This document shows positions 29,636 to 37,707 of a stretch of 64,000 nucleotides of DNA, one piece after another. Source of the DNA: Rhodovulum strictum (GTDB lineage: Bacteria > Pseudomonadota > Alphaproteobacteria > Rhodobacterales > Rhodobacteraceae); contig NZ_WJPO01000002.1 of NCBI RefSeq assembly GCF_009649175.1, positions 1 through 64,000 on the forward strand. The letters run 5' to 3'. The notes under the pieces are model-generated. The model did no database searches. It was not told the origin of the DNA and was given only the letters and a program-made list of their open reading frames with translations. Within the stretch, counting starts at the first letter, position 1, and each line of letters begins with the position of its first letter. A program made the translations under genes and the position numbers.

Positions 29636-30402
29636 GCGGTCTCCCTCAGACGGGCCTGAAGCATCAGAAGGTCGTGCCAGGCCTCGCGTTTCGCAAGCGG
29701 GTTGCGCAGCAGATAGGCCGGGTGGAACATCGGCAGAACCGGCCGCCCCAGCGCCTGCGCCCAATGCCCGCGCAACCGGGTGATGCCCTTGCGGCCCAGC
29801 AGCGCGCCGCAGGAATGGTTGCCCATCAGCACCAGCACCTGCGGGTCGATCAGCGCCACATGGCGTTCCAGAAAGGGCAGCATCATCGCCACCTCCTGCG
29901 GCTCGGGGTCGCGGTTCTGCGGCGGCCGCCAGGGCAGGACATTGGTGATGTAAAGCGCGCGGGCGGGGTCGGGTGCGGCGCGATCAAGGCCGATGCTGGC
30001 GAACATCCGGTCCAGCAACTGCCCGGCCCGGCCGACAAAGGGCTTGCCCTGGATATCCTCGTCCCGGCCCGGCGCCTCGCCGATCACCATGACGCGGGCC
30101 TTCGGGTTTCCATCGGAAAAGACCAGCGATTTCGCGCCCTTCTTCAACTCGCAATGCTTATAGGCGGCAAGTGCGGCGCGCAAGCCATGGCGGTCGGCCG
30201 CCCCGGCGGCCGCCGCACGGGCGACAAGGACCGGATCGACCTCGGGCAATAGGGCCATCGCGGGCGCAGGCACGGGCGGCACGGCCACGGGTGCCGCCTC
30301 GTAGCGGTTGACCGGCGTCTCGCCAATCGCCTCGGTCGCGCCCAGTTCGATCTGCCATTCCAGCAGGGCCAGCGCGGTATGGGGGTCGATCCCGTAATCC
30401 AT
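29632..30402 (-). CDS. Family 4-like uracil-DNA glycosylase without Fe-S ligands
   Basis: A 256-residue protein with the UDG superfamily fold, similar to family 4 enzymes that excise uracil from DNA. Motif A '[20 protein letters not shown]' and the 'MFHPAYLL' motif with its His are intact. The four cysteines that bind the 4Fe-4S cluster in family 4 are mostly gone: the N-terminal pair is reduced to one Cys in 'HCELKKGA', the 'KCRPP' Cys is Trp in '[11 protein letters not shown]', and the next is replaced in '[12 protein letters not shown]'. It probably works without a cluster, as I believe many alphaproteobacterial relatives do. First gene of the UDG-phosphoesterase-moaB unit. Confidence 0.85.
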   Translation of the reverse strand: MDYGIDPHTALALLEWQIELGATEAIGETPVNRYEAAPVAVPPVPAPAMALLPEVDPVLVARAAAAGAADRHGLRAALAAYKHCELKKGAKSLVFSDGNPKARVMVIGEAPGRDEDIQGKPFVGRAGQLLDRMFASIGLDRAAPDPARALYITNVLPWRPPQNRDPEPQEVAMMLPFLERHVALIDPQVLVLMGNHSCGALLGRKGITRLRGHWAQALGRPVLPMFHPAYLLRNPLAKREAWHDLLMLQARLRETA

Positions 30403-30452
30403 CGCGCAAGGCTAGGGCGACCCCGCGGCGGCGGCAATGGCCATCGCATCCC

Positions 30453-30481
30453 TTGCCGGGGCGAGGTGCGCTTTCTATAAG
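30453..30481 (+). promoter_or_regulatory. Predicted sigma-70 promoter of the pyrB operon
   Basis: -35 TTGCCG (30453-30458), 17-base spacer, -10 TATAAG (30476-30481). Transcription would start near 30488, giving a leader of only about 18 bases before the pyrB ATG, too short for a pyrimidine-sensing attenuator of the enteric type. Confidence 0.65.
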
Positions 30482-30505
30482 CGGGGCGATCAGGTCGGAG
30501 GCCCC

Positions 30506-31462
30506 ATGACGTTCCGTTTCCGCCACCTTCTGGGCATCGAGCCGCTGAAGGCAGACGACATCCGCACCATTCTGGATCTTGCCGATCAATATGTCGATCT
30601 CAGCCGGGGCGCGTCGAAACATTCCGACGTGCTGGCCGGGCTGACGCAGATCAACATGTTCTTCGAGGCATCGACCCGCACCCAGGCCAGTTTCGAGATC
30701 GCGGGCAAGCGGCTGGGGGCGGATGTTATGAACATGTCGATGCAGGCCAGCTCGCTGAAGAAGGGCGAGACGCTGATCGACACCGCGCTGACGCTGAACG
30801 CGATGCATCCCGATCTGCTGGTGGTGCGCCATCCGCAATCGGGCGCGGTCGATCTGCTGGCGCAGAAGGTCAATTGCGCCGTGCTGAACGCAGGCGACGG
30901 GCGGCACGAACACCCGACTCAGGCGCTGCTGGACGCGCTGACGATCCGCCGCGCCAAGGGGCGGCTGCACCGGCTGACGGTGGCGATCTGCGGCGACATC
31001 GCGCATTCCCGCGTGGCGCGCTCGAACATCCTGCTTCTGGGGCGGATGGAAAACCGGGTGCGGCTGATCGGCCCCGCGACGCTGATCCCGGCCAAGGCGG
31101 TCGAATTCGGCGTCGAGGTCTACGAGGACATGCGCGAAGGGCTGGCCGGCGCCGATGTGGTGATGATGCTGCGGCTTCAGAAGGAACGGATGGATGGCGG
31201 CTTCATCCCCAGCGAGCGCGAATATTACCACCGCTTCGGGCTGGATGCCGAGAAGCTGGCCCATGCCAGGGAGGACGCCATCGTGATGCATCCGGGCCCG
31301 ATGAACCGGGGGGTCGAGATCGACGGCACGCTGGCCGACGACATCAACCGCAGCGTCATTCAGGAACAGGTCGAGATGGGCGTGGCCGTGCGCATGGCCG
31401 CGATGGATCTGCTGGCGCGCAACCTGCGGGCGGAACGGGCGGCGGGGGGTATCCATGTCTGA
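30506..31462 (+). CDS. pyrB: Aspartate carbamoyltransferase catalytic subunit
   Basis: Joins carbamoyl phosphate and aspartate, the first committed step of pyrimidine synthesis. The 318-residue protein has the carbamoyl phosphate loop '[20 protein letters not shown]', '[10 protein letters not shown]' and '[11 protein letters not shown]', and '[12 protein letters not shown]' near the end. No regulatory subunit gene (pyrI) is adjacent; instead an inactive dihydroorotase homologue lies two genes downstream, the arrangement of class A-type ATCase complexes in Pseudomonas and many alphaproteobacteria. Its stop overlaps the next gene by eight bases. A promoter precedes it by 25 bases. Confidence 0.97.
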   Translation: MTFRFRHLLGIEPLKADDIRTILDLADQYVDLSRGASKHSDVLAGLTQINMFFEASTRTQASFEIAGKRLGADVMNMSMQASSLKKGETLIDTALTLNAMHPDLLVVRHPQSGAVDLLAQKVNCAVLNAGDGRHEHPTQALLDALTIRRAKGRLHRLTVAICGDIAHSRVARSNILLLGRMENRVRLIGPATLIPAKAVEFGVEVYEDMREGLAGADVVMMLRLQKERMDGGFIPSEREYYHRFGLDAEKLAHAREDAIVMHPGPMNRGVEIDGTLADDINRSVIQEQVEMGVAVRMAAMDLLARNLRAERAAGGIHV

Positions 31463-31889
31463 TCCCAAGCTCGGTGCCGATCTGGAAGACGGCGAAACCG
31501 TTCAGGCGCAGTTCCGCGCCGACCGCGGCACCTATATCAAGGCGCATCTGCTGCTGGCCGCCATCGCCGGGGCCGGGGCGACGCTGATCCTGGTGATGAT
31601 CGGCAATCCCTTTCCCTGGGTCGGGATCGTCGCGGCACTGCTCGGCATCGGCGTGCGCGGCGCCTTTCTGATGAGCGAGGAACTGGCGGCCACCTGGACG
31701 CTGACCGACCGCGCACTGATGGGTCCGGGCGGGCGGCGGATCCTGTTCGAGAATATCGACAAGGCCCGCAAGCTGGGCGCCGCGGTGCAGGTCGTCACCC
31801 GCTCGGGCGACAAGCACCTGATCAAGTTCCTGGCCGACCCCGATGCGGTCGTGGCGCGGATCAAGGCGGCAAAGGGCAAGCGGCGATGA
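31455..31889 (+). CDS. Small membrane protein, PH-like (bPH2-type) pattern
   Basis: A 144-residue protein with two close hydrophobic segments (about residues 31-50 and 52-72) followed by a beta-rich tail, '[21 protein letters not shown]' and '[16 protein letters not shown]', which fits the small bacterial PH-like membrane proteins. Function unknown. It overlaps pyrB by eight bases at its start and pyrC' by four bases at its stop, so it is embedded in the pyrimidine operon. Conservation of this position would be worth testing. No catalytic residues are evident. Confidence 0.78.
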   Translation: MSDPKLGADLEDGETVQAQFRADRGTYIKAHLLLAAIAGAGATLILVMIGNPFPWVGIVAALLGIGVRGAFLMSEELAATWTLTDRALMGPGGRRILFENIDKARKLGAAVQVVTRSGDKHLIKFLADPDAVVARIKAAKGKRR

Positions 31890-33160
31890 GAACGCTTTTC
31901 GGCAATGCCCGCCTGATCGACCCCGAGGCAGGCAGCGACGCCCCCGGCTGGCTGCTGGTCGAGGGCGCGCGGATCCTTGCGACCGGCACGGGCGAGCCAC
32001 CGCCCGCCGGGACGGTAATCGACTGCGGCGGCCATTGCCTTGCCCCGGGCATCGTCGATATCGGGGTGAAGGTCTGCGAGCCGGGCGAGCGGCACAAGGA
32101 AAGCTTTGGCTCGGCAGGGGCGGCGGCAGCGGCGGGGGGCGTGACCACGATGGTCACCCGCCCCGACACGACCCCCGCCATCGACACGCCCGAGGTGCTG
32201 GAATTCGTCACCCGCCGCGCCCGCGATGCCTCGCCCGTGCGGATCAAGCCGATGGCCGCACTGACCAAGGGCCGCGAGGGGCGCGAGATGGTCGAGATCG
32301 GCTTCCTGCTGGATGCGGGCGCCGTGGCCTTCACCGATGGCGACCGGGTGATCGAGAACACCAAGGTGCTGTCCCGCGCGATGACCTATGCACGCTCGCT
32401 TGGCGCGCTGGTGATCGCCCACCCGCAGGATCCGGGCCTGTCGCACGGCGCCTGCGCGACCTCGGGCAAGTTCGCCTCGCTGCGCGGGCTGCCCGCGGTC
32501 TCGCCCATGGCCGAACGCATGGCGCTGGACCGCGATCTGGCGCTGGTCGAGATGACCGGCGTGCGCTACCACGCCGACCAGATCACAACCGCCCGCGCCC
32601 TGCCCGCACTGGACCGCGCCAAGAGCAATGGCCGCGACGTGACGGCGGGCGTGTCGATCCATCACCTGACGCTGAACGAACTGGATGTCGGCGACTACCG
32701 CACCTTCTTCAAGGTCAAGCCCCCCCTGCGCGCCGAAACCGACCGCGTGGCGCTGGTCGGGGCGGTCGCCTCGGGCCTGATCGACGTGATTTCCTCGATG
32801 CACACGCCGCAGGACGAGGAATCCAAGCGTCTGCCCTATGAGGCGGCGGCAAGCGGGGCGGTGGCGCTGGAAACGCTCCTGCCCGCGTCGCTGCGGCTCT
32901 ATCATGCCGGTGCGATCGACCTGCCGCGGCTCTGGCGGGCGCTGTCGCTGAATCCGTCGCGGCGGCTGGGGCTGGAAACCGGGCGGCTTGCCCCCGGCGC
33001 CCCGGCCGATCTGGTCTGGTTCGACGCCGATGCGCCCTTCGTGCTGGACCGCTTCGCGCTACGCTCGAAATCGAAGAACACCCCCTTCGACGGGGCGCGG
33101 ATGCAGGGCCGGGTGCTTGGCACCTGGGTCGCGGGCGCGCGCGTCTTTGGAAAAGGTTGA
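31886..33160 (+). CDS. pyrX: Inactive dihydroorotase homologue (PyrC'/PyrX)
   Basis: A 424-residue amidohydrolase-fold relative of dihydroorotase that has lost its metal site. The HxH motif after strand one is Gly60-Val-Lys62 in 'DIGVKVCEPGERHKESF', the third ligand region 'HVCHIST' reads 'RYHADQITT', and the catalytic Asp of 'ATDHAPH' is Ser in 'DVISSMHTPQDEES'. The fold regions ('GVSIHHLTLNELDVG', 'VKPPLRAETDR') are kept. In Pseudomonas such PyrC' proteins do not catalyse but are needed to assemble the active ATCase dodecamer with PyrB; the operon with pyrB supports that role here. A functional pyrC must lie elsewhere. Confidence 0.92.
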   Translation: MRTLFGNARLIDPEAGSDAPGWLLVEGARILATGTGEPPPAGTVIDCGGHCLAPGIVDIGVKVCEPGERHKESFGSAGAAAAAGGVTTMVTRPDTTPAIDTPEVLEFVTRRARDASPVRIKPMAALTKGREGREMVEIGFLLDAGAVAFTDGDRVIENTKVLSRAMTYARSLGALVIAHPQDPGLSHGACATSGKFASLRGLPAVSPMAERMALDRDLALVEMTGVRYHADQITTARALPALDRAKSNGRDVTAGVSIHHLTLNELDVGDYRTFFKVKPPLRAETDRVALVGAVASGLIDVISSMHTPQDEESKRLPYEAAASGAVALETLLPASLRLYHAGAIDLPRLWRALSLNPSRRLGLETGRLAPGAPADLVWFDADAPFVLDRFALRSKSKNTPFDGARMQGRVLGTWVAGARVFGKG

Positions 33161-33166
33161 CCCCCC

Positions 33167-33775
33167 ATGCCCGTGATCGAAACCGCGCCCCTGACCCTCG
33201 GCCTTGTGGCGCTTCTGGCCTATCTGCTGGGGGCGGTGCCCTTCGGCATCGTCATGGCGCGGCTCTTCGGGCTTGGCGATCTGCGCAAGATCGGATCGGG
33301 CAATATCGGCGCAACCAACGTGCTGCGCACCGGCAACAAGCCTGCCGCCTTCCTGACACTGGTGCTGGACGCGGCCAAGGGCGGCATCGCGGTGCTGATC
33401 GCACGCGCCGCCGTGGGCGAGGATGCGGCGCAACTGGCGGGCTTCGCGGCCTTTCTCGGCCATCTGTTCCCGGTCTATCTGGGGTTCAGGGGCGGCAAGG
33501 GGGTCGCCACCTTCCTGGGCACCTTGCTGGCGCTGGCCTGGCCGGTGGGGCTGGCGGCCTGCGGCACCTGGCTCGCGGTCGCGGCGGCGCTGCGTTATTC
33601 CTCGCTCTCGGCGCTGGTCGCGGCGGCGCTGTCGCCGGTCTGGGCAATCGTTCTGGGACATGGCGAAATGGCGGCTCTCGCCGCCCTGCTGGCCGCGCTG
33701 ATCCTGATCCGCCATGCCGCCAATATCCGCCGCCTGATCGCGGGGACAGAGCCGAAGATCGGCAGGAAGGGCTGA
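33167..33775 (+). CDS. plsY: Glycerol-3-phosphate acyltransferase PlsY
   Basis: Inner-membrane enzyme that transfers an acyl group from acyl-phosphate to glycerol-3-phosphate, the first step of phospholipid synthesis. The 202-residue, multi-helix protein has the three PlsY loops: '[18 protein letters not shown]' (motif 1), '[12 protein letters not shown]' (motif 2) and a third in the C-terminal part. It lies six bases after pyrC', probably the last gene of the pyrB operon. A double repeat follows its stop. Confidence 0.95.
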   Translation: MPVIETAPLTLGLVALLAYLLGAVPFGIVMARLFGLGDLRKIGSGNIGATNVLRTGNKPAAFLTLVLDAAKGGIAVLIARAAVGEDAAQLAGFAAFLGHLFPVYLGFRGGKGVATFLGTLLALAWPVGLAACGTWLAVAAALRYSSLSALVAAALSPVWAIVLGHGEMAALAALLAALILIRHAANIRRLIAGTEPKIGRKG

Positions 33776-33799
33776 TTCAAACGCCGCCTGTCCGGCACC

Positions 33800-33891
33800 T
33801 TTTTTGGCCCAGGGTTTCGCCCCGGCTTGCGCCGAGGCGACCCGCCGGGGGCGCTGCCCCCGGACCCCCGGGATATTTCTCGCCAGAAGAA
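33800..33891 (+). repeat. Dispersed 3'-end hairpin repeat, copy C
   Basis: Forward copy in the 217-base gap between convergent plsY and gshA. It includes a leading GGGTTTCGCC ... GGCGACCC arm, the CCGGGGGC GCT GCCCCCGG hairpin, ACCCCCGGGATATTT and CCAGAAGAA. It reads almost the same as copy B near 17.3 kb over more than 40 bases. Confidence 0.78.
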
Positions 33892-33901
33892 ATCCGATTG
33901 T

Positions 33902-33960
33902 GCTTCTTCTGGCCGAAAATATCCCGGGGGAGTCCGAAGGACGGGGGCAGCGCCCCCCTT
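33902..33960 (-). repeat. Dispersed 3'-end hairpin repeat, copy D (inverted)
   Basis: Inverted partner of copy C, separated by about ten bases, so the two together make a palindrome of roughly 120 bases. On the minus strand it reads GGGGGGCGCTGCCCCCGTCC, GGACTCCCCCGGGATATTTTCGGCCAGAAGAAG. It is closest to copy A (3015-3077), not to copy C. Confidence 0.78.
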
Positions 33961-33992
33961 TTCGCGCCACGGCAGCGGCCGACCGGGATTTT

Positions 33993-35363
33993 TCAGTAGC
34001 TGTATTCGGCGTAGATGCGGGAGAGATCCCCGTTCCAGTCGCCATGGTAATGCTCCAGCAACTCGTCGGCCGGGGCCTTGCCGGTCTCGACGCTGTCTTC
34101 GAGCGCATGCAGGAAATGGCGTTCGTCCTGCACCATGCCGCCCAGCCCCGGCCGGGCGCGGGCCTTGAGGCCCGAACGCGCGATCGCGACCACCTCGGCG
34201 GCCAGCGCCTGCATCTTGCGTCCGCCCACCTCGGCCTGAAGCCCGTGGACCGAGGCCGCGACCCGCCAGGCATCGCGCGTTTCGGCATCCCAGTCCTTGA
34301 CCAGATCCCAGGCCGCATCCAGCGCCGACTGGTCATAGGTCAGCCCTACCCACAGTGCGGGCAGCGCGCAGAGCCGCCGCCACGGCCCGCCATCGGCGCC
34401 GCGCATCTCGATGAATTTCTTGACGCGGGCCTCGGGGAAGATGGTGGTCAGGTGGTCGGCCCAGTCGGACAGGGTGGGCACCTCGCCGGGCAGCGCGGGC
34501 AGGCGGCCGGCCAGGAAATCGCGGAAGGACTGGCCCAGCGCGTCGATGTATTTCCCGTCGCGATAGACGAAATACATCGGCACATCGAGCGCGTAATCCA
34601 CCCAACGCTCGAAGCCGAAGCCGTCCTCGAAAGCAAACGGCAGCATCCCCGTGCGCGCCGGATCCAGATCGCGCCAGACGCGGGCGCGCCACGATTTGTG
34701 CCCGTTGGGCTTGCCCTCTAGGAAGGGCGAATTGGCGAAAAGCGCGGTGGCGACGGGCTGCAACGCCAGCGCCACGCGCAGTTTCTGCACCATGTCGGCC
34801 TCGGACGAGAAATCCAGATTCACCTGCACCGTGCAGGTGCGGTACATCATCGTCTTTCCCATGGTCCCGACCCGGTCCATGTAGTCGGTCATCAGCCGGT
34901 AGCGGCCCTTGGGCATCACCGGCATCTCGTCATGCGTCCAGACCGGCGCGGCGCCCAGCCCGATGAAGCCCACGCCGATCTCGTCGGCGACAGAGCGCAC
35001 CTCGCGCAGATGCTCGTTCACCTCGTCGCAGGTCTGGTGGATGGTGCAGAGCGGCGCGCCCGACAGTTCCAGTTGCCCGCCCGGTTCAAGGCTGACATTG
35101 GCGCCGTCCTTTTCCAGCCCGATGATATGCTCGCCCTCGAAGATCGGCGCCCAGCCATAGCGCTGGCGCAAGCCTTGCAGCACCGCCAGAACCGACCGCT
35201 CGCCGGCATAGGGAATGGGCTTCAGCGTCGCCTTGTCATAGCCGAACTTCTCGTGCTCGGTGCCGATCCGCCAGGCATCCCTGGGCTTGCAGCCGGCTTC
35301 GAGATATTCGGCCAGTTGCGCCACGGACTCGATCGGGCCGCCGCCGGTTTGTGGGATGGACAT
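33993..35363 (-). CDS. gshA: Glutamate--cysteine ligase (plant/alphaproteobacterial type)
   Basis: ATP-dependent gamma-glutamylcysteine synthesis, the first step of glutathione. The 456-residue protein fits the plant-like GCS2 family: 'WRIGTEHEKFGY', 'NVSLEPGGQLELSGAP', 'DYMDRVGTMGKTMMYRTCTV' and 'QVNLDFSSEADMV'. Glutathione is the cofactor of the formaldehyde pathway encoded near 60-62 kb, though the genes are not linked. It is separate from rsmE and its neighbour by 58 bases; the 5' end overlaps no gene. Confidence 0.94.
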   Translation of the reverse strand: MSIPQTGGGPIESVAQLAEYLEAGCKPRDAWRIGTEHEKFGYDKATLKPIPYAGERSVLAVLQGLRQRYGWAPIFEGEHIIGLEKDGANVSLEPGGQLELSGAPLCTIHQTCDEVNEHLREVRSVADEIGVGFIGLGAAPVWTHDEMPVMPKGRYRLMTDYMDRVGTMGKTMMYRTCTVQVNLDFSSEADMVQKLRVALALQPVATALFANSPFLEGKPNGHKSWRARVWRDLDPARTGMLPFAFEDGFGFERWVDYALDVPMYFVYRDGKYIDALGQSFRDFLAGRLPALPGEVPTLSDWADHLTTIFPEARVKKFIEMRGADGGPWRRLCALPALWVGLTYDQSALDAAWDLVKDWDAETRDAWRVAASVHGLQAEVGGRKMQALAAEVVAIARSGLKARARPGLGGMVQDERHFLHALEDSVETGKAPADELLEHYHGDWNGDLSRIYAEYSY

Positions 35364-35421
35364 GGGCGCTGGCCTCCGGTTCGTTCGCGTATTTCCCCCG
35401 TCACCTGCGACGGGGGGCGGG

Positions 35422-35943
35422 TCAAGTCAAGGCAGGGGCGCGCGTGCGCCGCCAGACCGTGACCGGCCCCAGGTCCGGGCTCCGGTCGAGTGCCGCGACA
35501 ATAGGACCGGGGCGGGCACCGGGCAATGATACGAAAGCATCGAAAAGCGCCTCGGCCCCCTGTGCGGCGGCGGGGATCGTCACGGTGGGAAACCCCGATT
35601 GCGTAAGCCGCCAGAGCCGGGCGCCATCGGCATCGAAGACGAGTTCCAGTTCGGTCAGTTCGCTCAGCGCGACGAAGCCGCCATTGACGGGGGCCAGATA
35701 GGTGATCTGCCCCTCGTCCACCTGCACGATCCCCGGCGCGCCCCCGCCCGGGACAAAGCGCAGCCGCCGGATCGCGACATAGCCCAGCGCCAGCGACAAA
35801 AGCATCAGCGCAAGCCCGAGCCCCTGAAAGAACCAGCCGCCGAAGGTAAAGACCCAGCCGCCCGCCAGCGCCATCCCGCCCGCGGTCAGCATCTCGCGCG
35901 AGCGATCCAGAAGCGCGCGAATCTCGGGGCGCAGGAAGCTCAC
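35422..35943 (-). CDS. Two-TM membrane protein of unknown function
   Basis: A 173-residue protein with two hydrophobic segments (about residues 22-37 and 40-58) and a beta-rich soluble tail with 'APGIVQVDEGQITYLAPVN' and 'ELTELELVFDADGARLWRL', a PH-like pattern. I recognise no named family with certainty. The start is a GTG that overlaps the rsmE stop as GTGA; the open frame extends far upstream inside rsmE and does not represent the protein. It is thus co-translated with rsmE. Function cannot be stated. Confidence 0.75.
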   Translation of the reverse strand: MSFLRPEIRALLDRSREMLTAGGMALAGGWVFTFGGWFFQGLGLALMLLSLALGYVAIRRLRFVPGGGAPGIVQVDEGQITYLAPVNGGFVALSELTELELVFDADGARLWRLTQSGFPTVTIPAAAQGAEALFDAFVSLPGARPGPIVAALDRSPDLGPVTVWRRTRAPALT

Positions 35944-36674
35944 CCCCAATCCCCCAGCGCCTGCTGCCACAGCGTCATCGCCGCCACCGCCGCCGTGTCG
36001 GCGCGCAGCACCCGGGGGCCCAGACTGACCGGATGGGCAAAGGGCAGGCCGCGCAGGCGGGTGCGCTCGGCATCCGAAAAGCCGCCCTCGGGGCCGATCA
36101 GGATCGCCCAGGGCCCGCGCGGCGCATCGCCCAGCGCCGCCCCCGCCCCCACCAGCGCCTCGTCGCAGAACATCAGCCGCCGCCCTTCGGGCCAGTCGGC
36201 CAGAATGTCGGACAAGCGCCGTAACCCGCAAACCTCGGGGACAAAGGTTCCGCCGCATTGCTCGGCCGCCTCGATGGCATGAGCTTGCAGCCGGTCCTGG
36301 CGGATCCGCTCGGCATTGGTGAAATCGGTCTGCACCGGACAGATGCGCGCGGCGCCCATCTCGGCGGCCTTCTCGACGATGAAATCGGTGCGCGCCTTCT
36401 TGATCGGCGCGAAAAACAGCCAAAGATCGGGCGGCACCTGAAGCGGCCGCGTCTGCCGCTCGCACAGCAGCGCGCCGCCGCGCTTGCCCGCCACGGCGAC
36501 CCGCGCCAGCCATTCGCCCGCGCGCCCGTCAAAGACCAGAACCGGATCGCCAAGCCCAAGCCGCATCACGGAAAAGAGATAATGCGCCTGCACGTCGGCC
36601 AGAGGAACGGTTTGCCCTTCCCCCAACGGGTGCTCTACATAGAGCCGGATTTTCGCAGACCGGGGTTCGCTCAT
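35940..36674 (-). CDS. rsmE: 16S rRNA m3U1498 methyltransferase RsmE
   Basis: SPOUT-family enzyme that methylates U1498 of 16S rRNA. The 244-residue protein has the N-terminal PUA-like domain ('LADVQAHYLFSVMRLGLGD'), the RsmE signature 'KKARTDFIVEKAAEMGAARI', and the knotted SAM site 'ILIGPEGGFSDAERTRL' and 'SLGPRVLRADTAAVAAM'. Its ATG codon (36674-36672) overlaps the ubiA ATG (36673-36675) on the opposite strand as CATG, so its promoter must lie inside the ubiA coding region. Confidence 0.95.
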   Translation of the reverse strand: MSEPRSAKIRLYVEHPLGEGQTVPLADVQAHYLFSVMRLGLGDPVLVFDGRAGEWLARVAVAGKRGGALLCERQTRPLQVPPDLWLFFAPIKKARTDFIVEKAAEMGAARICPVQTDFTNAERIRQDRLQAHAIEAAEQCGGTFVPEVCGLRRLSDILADWPEGRRLMFCDEALVGAGAALGDAPRGPWAILIGPEGGFSDAERTRLRGLPFAHPVSLGPRVLRADTAAVAAMTLWQQALGDWG

Positions 36675-37653
36675 GGCTACCAGTGATACGTCCCAGACCG
36701 GCGAAACGCCAGAGGCCGAAGGCCAGGTCGCCGATGCGGTCCGGGGCAACTGGGTCGACACCCGGGCGCCGGCCTGGACGCGCCCCTATCTGCGGCTGTC
36801 GCGCGCCGACCGGCCCGTGGGAACGTGGCTGTTGCTGATCCCCTGCTGGTGGGCGGTGACGCTGGCTGCGGCCTCGACCGGGTTTCTGTGGATCGACCTC
36901 TGGATCGTGCTGGGCTGCGCCATCGGGGCGTGGCTGATGCGTGGCGCGGGCTGCACCTGGAACGACATCACCGACCGCGAGTTCGACGCCAGCGTGGCGC
37001 GCACCCGCTCGCGCCCGATCCCGTCGGGGCAGGTCACGGTGCAGAATGCAGTCGTCTGGATGGTGTTGCAGGCGCTGACGGCGTTCCTGATCCTGATCAC
37101 CTTCAACACTGCGGCAATCGCGCTGGGCATCGCATCGCTGGTGCTGGTGGCGGTCTATCCCTTTGCCAAGCGCTTTACCTACTGGCCGCAGATGTTCCTG
37201 GGGCTTGCCTTCAACTGGGGCGCGCTGCTGGCGTGGACGGCGCATACCGGCAGCCTGGGCTGGCCTGCGCTGTTCCTGTACCTGTCGGGAATTGCCTGGA
37301 CGATCTTCTACGACACGATCTATGCCCATCAGGACAAGGAGGACGACGCGCTGATCGGGGTGAAGTCCACCGCGCTGCTGTTCGGCGACCAGACGGCGCT
37401 GCGGCTTCGGCAGTTCGGCATTGGCGCCGTTGTCCTGATGGCGCTGGCGGTGCTGGGCGCGCTGACCCATAGTGCGGGTCAGACCGCGGTCGTGGTCGGG
37501 CTGATCGGGGTGGCGGGCTTTGGCGCGCATCTTTACTGGCAGTTGCGCAATCTCGACGCGGACGATGCCGATGCCTGCCTGCGGCTGTTCCGGGCGAACC
37601 GCGATGCCGGGCTGATCCCGGTGCTGTTCTTCGGGCTTGCGATCCTGGCATAG
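36673..37653 (+). CDS. ubiA: 4-hydroxybenzoate polyprenyltransferase
   Basis: Membrane enzyme that attaches the polyprenyl chain to 4-hydroxybenzoate in ubiquinone synthesis. The 326-residue protein has the first Asp motif 'WNDITDREFDASVARTRSRP' and the second 'DTIYAHQDKEDDALIG', with eight or nine TM segments. It pairs functionally with the long-chain polyprenyl diphosphate synthase at 9110-10111. The N-terminal 40 residues before 'RLSRADRPVGTWLL' are polar and variable, so a later start is possible, which would relieve the overlap with the rsmE start codon. Confidence 0.94.
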   Translation: MATSDTSQTGETPEAEGQVADAVRGNWVDTRAPAWTRPYLRLSRADRPVGTWLLLIPCWWAVTLAAASTGFLWIDLWIVLGCAIGAWLMRGAGCTWNDITDREFDASVARTRSRPIPSGQVTVQNAVVWMVLQALTAFLILITFNTAAIALGIASLVLVAVYPFAKRFTYWPQMFLGLAFNWGALLAWTAHTGSLGWPALFLYLSGIAWTIFYDTIYAHQDKEDDALIGVKSTALLFGDQTALRLRQFGIGAVVLMALAVLGALTHSAGQTAVVVGLIGVAGFGAHLYWQLRNLDADDADACLRLFRANRDAGLIPVLFFGLAILA

Positions 37654-37707
37654 GCGCACGGCCGCTGGAGGGGGACGATCCATGACCCATAGCGACGGGG
37701 AACTCCG

